Shown: one piece after another, positions 60,367 to 64,000 of the stretch
Numbering within the stretch: the first letter of the stretch is position 1
Layout: every line of letters starts with the position of its first letter
Assembly: GCA_902729415.1 (NCBI GenBank)
Contig: CACVCF010000223.1
Span: forward strand, 124,001 to 188,000
Direction: 5' to 3'
Source of the DNA: Terasakiella magnetica
GTDB taxonomy: Bacteria; Pseudomonadota; Alphaproteobacteria; Rhodospirillales; Magnetospirillaceae
DNA: 64,000 nt
The notes under the pieces: model-generated
Told to the model about the DNA's origin: nothing
Seen by the model: only the letters and a program-made list of their open reading frames with translations
The model's database searches: none
Position numbers and translations under genes: made by a program

Positions 60367-63145
60367 GGCCCGGTCTGGAACGCTGGAGGGGGCTTTGGCC
60401 CAGGCTATCGCTCACCACCAGGGCGGGCGGCTGCTGGATGCGGAGCGGTTCTACCGCCTTGTCCTCAACGCGCAGCCGCGGCACCCGGACGCCAACCATA
60501 ATATCGGGTTGCTGGCCGTCCAGGCGGGTCGGGTTGAAGCGGCGTTACCCTATTTCAAGACGGCCCTGGACGCCCATCCATCCGAGGGTCAGTTCTGGCT
60601 GAGTTATATCGATGCGCTGATCCGGGTGGGACAGCCCCAGGCGGCCCTGGATGTGCTGACCCAGGGACGATGGAAGGGGCTGTCCGGTTCTGCGGTGGCG
60701 ACGTTGTCGGACTGGGCGAACGCCGCCGTCCGCGGCGGTGAGCCATTTGCCGTCGCACTGTCGCATCATATGGCGGGACGGCTGGATGAGGCGGTGGAAG
60801 GCTATCAGCGGACCGTGCAGGTCAAGCCTGGTTTCGAAGATGCCCACCTCAACCTGGGGTTGGCTCTTTACACTCTTGGCCGGTTGGATGAGGCGGCAGT
60901 GAGTTACCGTCATGCCCTTGACATCAATCCCGATAACCCCGGCGCCAACAGCAATTTAGGCATCATCTTGCGCGATCTCGGGCGGCTGGAGGAGGCGGAA
61001 ACGCATTGCCGCCGTGCCCTGGAGGTCAGCCCGGACATGGCCCAGGCGCATTACAATCTGGGGGTCGTGCTGGCCGGTCTCAGCCGACTTCCCGAGGCGG
61101 CGGCCAGTTACCGCCGCGCCGTCGATATCATGCCCGATTTCGCCCAGGCCCATAACAATCTGGGCAGTGCCCTCCATGACCTCGGCAAGCTGGAGGAGGC
61201 GGCGTCAACCTACCGCCGGGTTCTCGATATCATGCCCAACTTTGCCGAGGTCCACAGCAATCTGGGCAATACCTTGCGCAATCTCGGCAAGCTGGAGGAT
61301 GCCGAGGCCAGTTGCCGCCGCGCCGTCGAGATCAAGCCCGATTACGCCGATGCCCATAACAAGCTGGGCAACACCCTTTACGATCTCGGCCAGCATGAGG
61401 CGGCGGCGGCCTGCTATCGCCGCGCCCTGAAGATCCGCCCCGATTATGCCGAGGCGCACACCAATCTCGGCCTTACCCTCATGACGCTTAACCGGCCGGA
61501 GGCGGCGTTGGAGAGCTGTCTGTCGGCGCTTGGAGCGCAGCAGACATGGGCCGCCCGGACTCTGTTCACCACCTGCATCAAACGGCTTGGCGCAATCCGT
61601 GCCGACGGAGTCGTCCGGACGGCCTTGCTCGCCGCCTTGACCGAGCCTTGGGGCAGGCCGACCGAGCTGATGCCAGCCGCCGCCAGCCTGATCAAACTCG
61701 ACCCGGATATGGGAGCCTGCATCGCCCGCGCCAACACGGCGTGGCCGCATAGGCTCGCCGCCGCTGACCTGTTCCCCGCCTCCGGCCTGGGGGGGCTGTC
61801 CGCCGATGCGCTGATGTTAGCTGTTCTTCTTGCTGCGCCGGTTTGGGATGTGGCGTTGGAGCGCTTCCTCACCATGGCCCGCCATGCCCTGCTGTTTGCC
61901 GCAGGTGAGGCGGATGGCGGCAGCGGCGAAGGAGCGGAGGGGCTGGACTTCCGTTGTGCCCTGGCGCGGCAATGCTTCATCAACGAATACGTTTTCGACT
62001 GGACCGGCGGCGAGGCCGAGCGGGCCTTGGCGCTGCGGGCCTCATTGATCGCGGCGCTGGCCGCCGATGCGCCGGTTTCCGTTTCCCAACTGGTGACGGT
62101 AGCGGCCTATTTTCCCCTCAACTCCCTTGCGCATTGCGCCCGCCTGCTGGAGCGGTCCTGGCCCGAAGCCGTCGATGCGCTGCTGACCCAGCAGATCCGG
62201 GAGCCGGAAGTGGAGCGAGTCTACCGCGCAGCCCTTGCCCGGATAACGCCGATCGAGTGCGGTGTTTCCGAGCAGGTCCAGCGGCAATACGAGGAAAATC
62301 CCTATCCACGATGGATCAAGGCCTCTCCCATCGACAAGCCCAGGGCGATCGACGCCATCTTGCGCCGGACATTTCCCTTCGCCCCCTTCACGCCGCTGGG
62401 AAAGACGAGCGGCCTTGACGTTCTGATTGCTGGTTGCGGTACCGGCCAGCAGCCCATCGATGCGGCGCGGTCCTATCTGGGGGCGCGGATTCTGGCGGTC
62501 GATCTCAGCCTCGCCAGTCTCGGCTATGCCAAGCGGAAGAGTGCCGAGCTTGACTTGGCCTCGATCGAATACGGACAGGCCGACATCATGACGCTGGGGG
62601 GATTGGGCCGCAGCTTTGACGTCATCGAGGCATCGGGCGTGCTGCACCATCTCGGCGATCCGCTGGCGGGGTGGCGGGTGCTGTTATCGCTGCTGCGCCC
62701 CGGCGGGGTCATGCGCATCGGTTTGTACAGTGCGGCGGCGCGGCGAGACGTGGTGCGGGGACGAGACTTCATCGCGGCGCGGAATTATCACCCGACGGTG
62801 GAAGATATCCGCCGCTGCCGTCAGGATCTGATGGCCGCCGACAGCACGGGCGGTTTCCATTCGCTGTTATCCCTGAGCGATTTTTTCAGCGTCAGCGCCT
62901 GCCGTGACCTGCTGTTTCATGTGCAGGAACACCGCATGACCCTGGACGGCATCGGCGTCTTCCTCAAGGACAATGACCCGGACTTTCTGGGCTTTGACAT
63001 CGACCGCCCCATCATCGACGCCTATACCCGGCGCTTTCCCGCCGACCGCGCCGCCACCGATTTGCGGCAGTGGCAGCGTTTCGAGGCTGAAAACCCCGAC
63101 ACCTTCCGCAGCATGTATCAGTTCTGGGTCCAGAAAGCGGGTTAG
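60356..63145 (+). CDS. Tetratricopeptide-repeat protein with C-terminal methyltransferase domain
   Basis: The 929-residue protein has about eleven TPR units in residues 13-390 (for example AHNNLGSALHDLGKLEEAAS). A mostly helical middle follows, and then a class I SAM-methyltransferase domain with motif I VLIAGCGTGQQP (about residues 686-697), LAVDLSLASLGYAKRK, and EASGVLHHLGDP with LRPGGVMRIGLYS. Upstream of motif I is ENPYPRW, which is frequent in TPR-linked methyltransferases. Similar proteins are common in Magnetospirillum-like genomes and often sit in glycan or protein modification settings. The target is unknown. A 31-codon ORF overlaps the ATG start. The gene is convergent with the next REC-GGDEF gene. 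Confidence 0.85.
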   Translation: MCAEARSGTLEGALAQAIAHHQGGRLLDAERFYRLVLNAQPRHPDANHNIGLLAVQAGRVEAALPYFKTALDAHPSEGQFWLSYIDALIRVGQPQAALDVLTQGRWKGLSGSAVATLSDWANAAVRGGEPFAVALSHHMAGRLDEAVEGYQRTVQVKPGFEDAHLNLGLALYTLGRLDEAAVSYRHALDINPDNPGANSNLGIILRDLGRLEEAETHCRRALEVSPDMAQAHYNLGVVLAGLSRLPEAAASYRRAVDIMPDFAQAHNNLGSALHDLGKLEEAASTYRRVLDIMPNFAEVHSNLGNTLRNLGKLEDAEASCRRAVEIKPDYADAHNKLGNTLYDLGQHEAAAACYRRALKIRPDYAEAHTNLGLTLMTLNRPEAALESCLSALGAQQTWAARTLFTTCIKRLGAIRADGVVRTALLAALTEPWGRPTELMPAAASLIKLDPDMGACIARANTAWPHRLAAADLFPASGLGGLSADALMLAVLLAAPVWDVALERFLTMARHALLFAAGEADGGSGEGAEGLDFRCALARQCFINEYVFDWTGGEAERALALRASLIAALAADAPVSVSQLVTVAAYFPLNSLAHCARLLERSWPEAVDALLTQQIREPEVERVYRAALARITPIECGVSEQVQRQYEENPYPRWIKASPIDKPRAIDAILRRTFPFAPFTPLGKTSGLDVLIAGCGTGQQPIDAARSYLGARILAVDLSLASLGYAKRKSAELDLASIEYGQADIMTLGGLGRSFDVIEASGVLHHLGDPLAGWRVLLSLLRPGGVMRIGLYSAAARRDVVRGRDFIAARNYHPTVEDIRRCRQDLMAADSTGGFHSLLSLSDFFSVSACRDLLFHVQEHRMTLDGIGVFLKDNDPDFLGFDIDRPIIDAYTRRFPADRAATDLRQWQRFEAENPDTFRSMYQFWVQKAG

Positions 63146-63156
63146 GCCCGCGGCCA

Positions 63157-64000
63157 TCAATCGCCGCGTTCTTCCCCTGCGATCCGGTTGCGGCCTTCTC
63201 GTTTGGCCCGGTAAAGCTGGACATCGGCCATGGCCACCAGGCTTTTGGCCGAATCCCGAGGCTGGCATTTGACGGTCAGAACTCCCAGACTGACCGTGAC
63301 GTGGTCGGCCACGCTGGAGCCGCTATGGGGGATGCGGAGCCCGGCGACGATGGAGCGGACCCGCTCTGCCAGCGCCGTGGCTCCGCGATAATCGGTATCG
63401 GGCAGGATGATGCAGAACTCCTCGCCGCCATAGCGGGCGCTATGGTCGGAGGAGCGGCTGGCGGCGCTGCGGATGACATAGCCGATCTGTCTCAGGCAAT
63501 CGTCACCGGCGACATGGCCGTAGGTGTCGTTGAAGATCTTGAAGTGATCGACGTCGAGCAGGATCAGCGACAGCATTCCCTTGGACCGCCGCAACCGCCG
63601 CAATTCCATCTCCAGCATCTCGTCGAAGCGGCGCCGGTTGATAAGGCCGGTCAAGCCATCGACCTCGGCCAGGATGGTCAGACCGTCGCGGGTTTTTTTC
63701 AGCTCGATCTGGTTGCGGATCCGCATGCGGATGATGGGTGCGGAAATCGGCTTGGCAACGTAATCAGCCGCGCCGACTTCCAGCCCACGGATTTCGGCAT
63801 CGATATCGCCAAGGGAGGTGATGAAGATTACCGGAATATCGGCCGTCGCCGGATAGGCCTTGAGGTGCGAGCAGACCTCATACCCGTTCATGCCGGGCAT
63901 CATGATGTCGAGTAAAATCAGGTCGGGGCTGGCGCGACGGGCCAATTCAAGCGCCTTGGCGCCGTCCGAGGCGACGACGATCTCGTGCTCTCCCCCGAGG
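63157..64000 (-). CDS. Response regulator diguanylate cyclase (REC-GGDEF), cut by right edge
   Basis: The frame stays open to the end of the window and reads upstream as GEHEIVVASDGAKALELARR, so the receiver domain continues beyond the edge; the true start is not visible. The receiver shows the phospho-acceptor in DLILLDIMMPGMNGYEV and the Lys in YVAKPISAP. The GGDEF domain has DVDHFKIFNDTYGHVAGDD and an intact active loop RYGGEEFCIIL, as in PleD-type c-di-GMP synthases. The stop codon is 11 bp from the convergent TPR-methyltransferase gene. Confidence 0.9.
   Translation of the reverse strand, partial: LGGEHEIVVASDGAKALELARRASPDLILLDIMMPGMNGYEVCSHLKAYPATADIPVIFITSLGDIDAEIRGLEVGAADYVAKPISAPIIRMRIRNQIELKKTRDGLTILAEVDGLTGLINRRRFDEMLEMELRRLRRSKGMLSLILLDVDHFKIFNDTYGHVAGDDCLRQIGYVIRSAASRSSDHSARYGGEEFCIILPDTDYRGATALAERVRSIVAGLRIPHSGSSVADHVTVSLGVLTVKCQPRDSAKSLVAMADVQLYRAKREGRNRIAGEERGD

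Noticed and set aside
60132..60602. 156-residue plus-strand frame ahead of the TPR-methyltransferase gene
   Set aside because: Its Arg/Gly-rich translation runs out of frame into the TPR coding sequence. The 60271 leader ORF is better supported by its ribosome site.
1..64000. Magnetosome (mam/mms) genes or a plasmid partition locus
   Set aside because: No mam/mms motif was recognised, and the single ParA has no ParB partner or centromere-like repeat nearby.

Overview
The window is a high-GC stretch of a bacterial chromosome, most probably an alphaproteobacterium of the Magnetospirillum/Rhodospirillales type. This assignment is inferred from the tilS-ftsH-folP gene order, the FtsH N-terminus, the many GGDEF/EAL and PAS proteins, and the strong G/C bias at third codon positions. 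No database search was possible. No tRNA, rRNA, CRISPR array or insertion sequence was recognised.

Layout. 1-231 (-): N-terminus of a DEAD-box RNA helicase cut by the window edge. 421-1667 (+): an isochorismatase-like hydrolase and an alpha/beta hydrolase that overlap by 4 bp. 1660-9414 (-): a compact six-gene unit, read argC, gamma-carbonic anhydrase, degenerate GGDEF/EAL protein, AsmA-like protein, methyltransferase-like protein, membrane-tailed ParA ATPase. 9562-10608 (+): an orphan membrane protein with an AT-rich first half and a cysteine cluster. 10629-12496 (+): a cobalamin riboswitch, a 42-residue peptide gene and a radical SAM/SPASM enzyme, closed by a 14-bp hairpin; this looks like a complete B12-controlled peptide-modification (RiPP-type) cassette. 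12524-16205 (-): four envelope genes including LpoB and a YcfL-like lipoprotein. 16360-18667: two response-regulator diguanylate cyclases on opposite strands. 18827-23206 (-): an RND efflux pump and its membrane fusion protein, with a TetR-type palindrome over the promoter. 23280-25814 (+): a membrane PAS histidine kinase.

26175-53150 (+) is one uninterrupted 26,976-bp gene for an 8,991-residue protein. It has a FecR-like domain near the N-terminus, a poly-Gln/Pro hinge, about 1,280 residues of Ala-rich helical sequence, cadherin-like/VCBS domains, seven tandem RTX modules (an eighth lies further on), 13 LamG-like lectin domains, a beta-helix-like stretch and an RTX-like C-terminus. It is most simply read as a giant type I-secreted surface adhesin. 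Its promoter lies in a 360-bp AT-rich gap, and its stop codon is only 11 bp before tilS.

53162-57675 (+): tilS, ftsH and folP, a conserved housekeeping group. 57695-59788 (-): a PAS-PAS-GGDEF-EAL protein. 60356-63145 (+): a TPR-methyltransferase preceded by an overlapping 31-codon leader ORF. 63157-64000 (-): a REC-GGDEF regulator cut by the right edge.

Themes: c-di-GMP signalling (five GGDEF-type genes) sits around a giant adhesin, a typical pairing in biofilm control. The functional link here is inference. The most novel-looking units are the riboswitch/peptide/radical SAM cassette and the giant adhesin.
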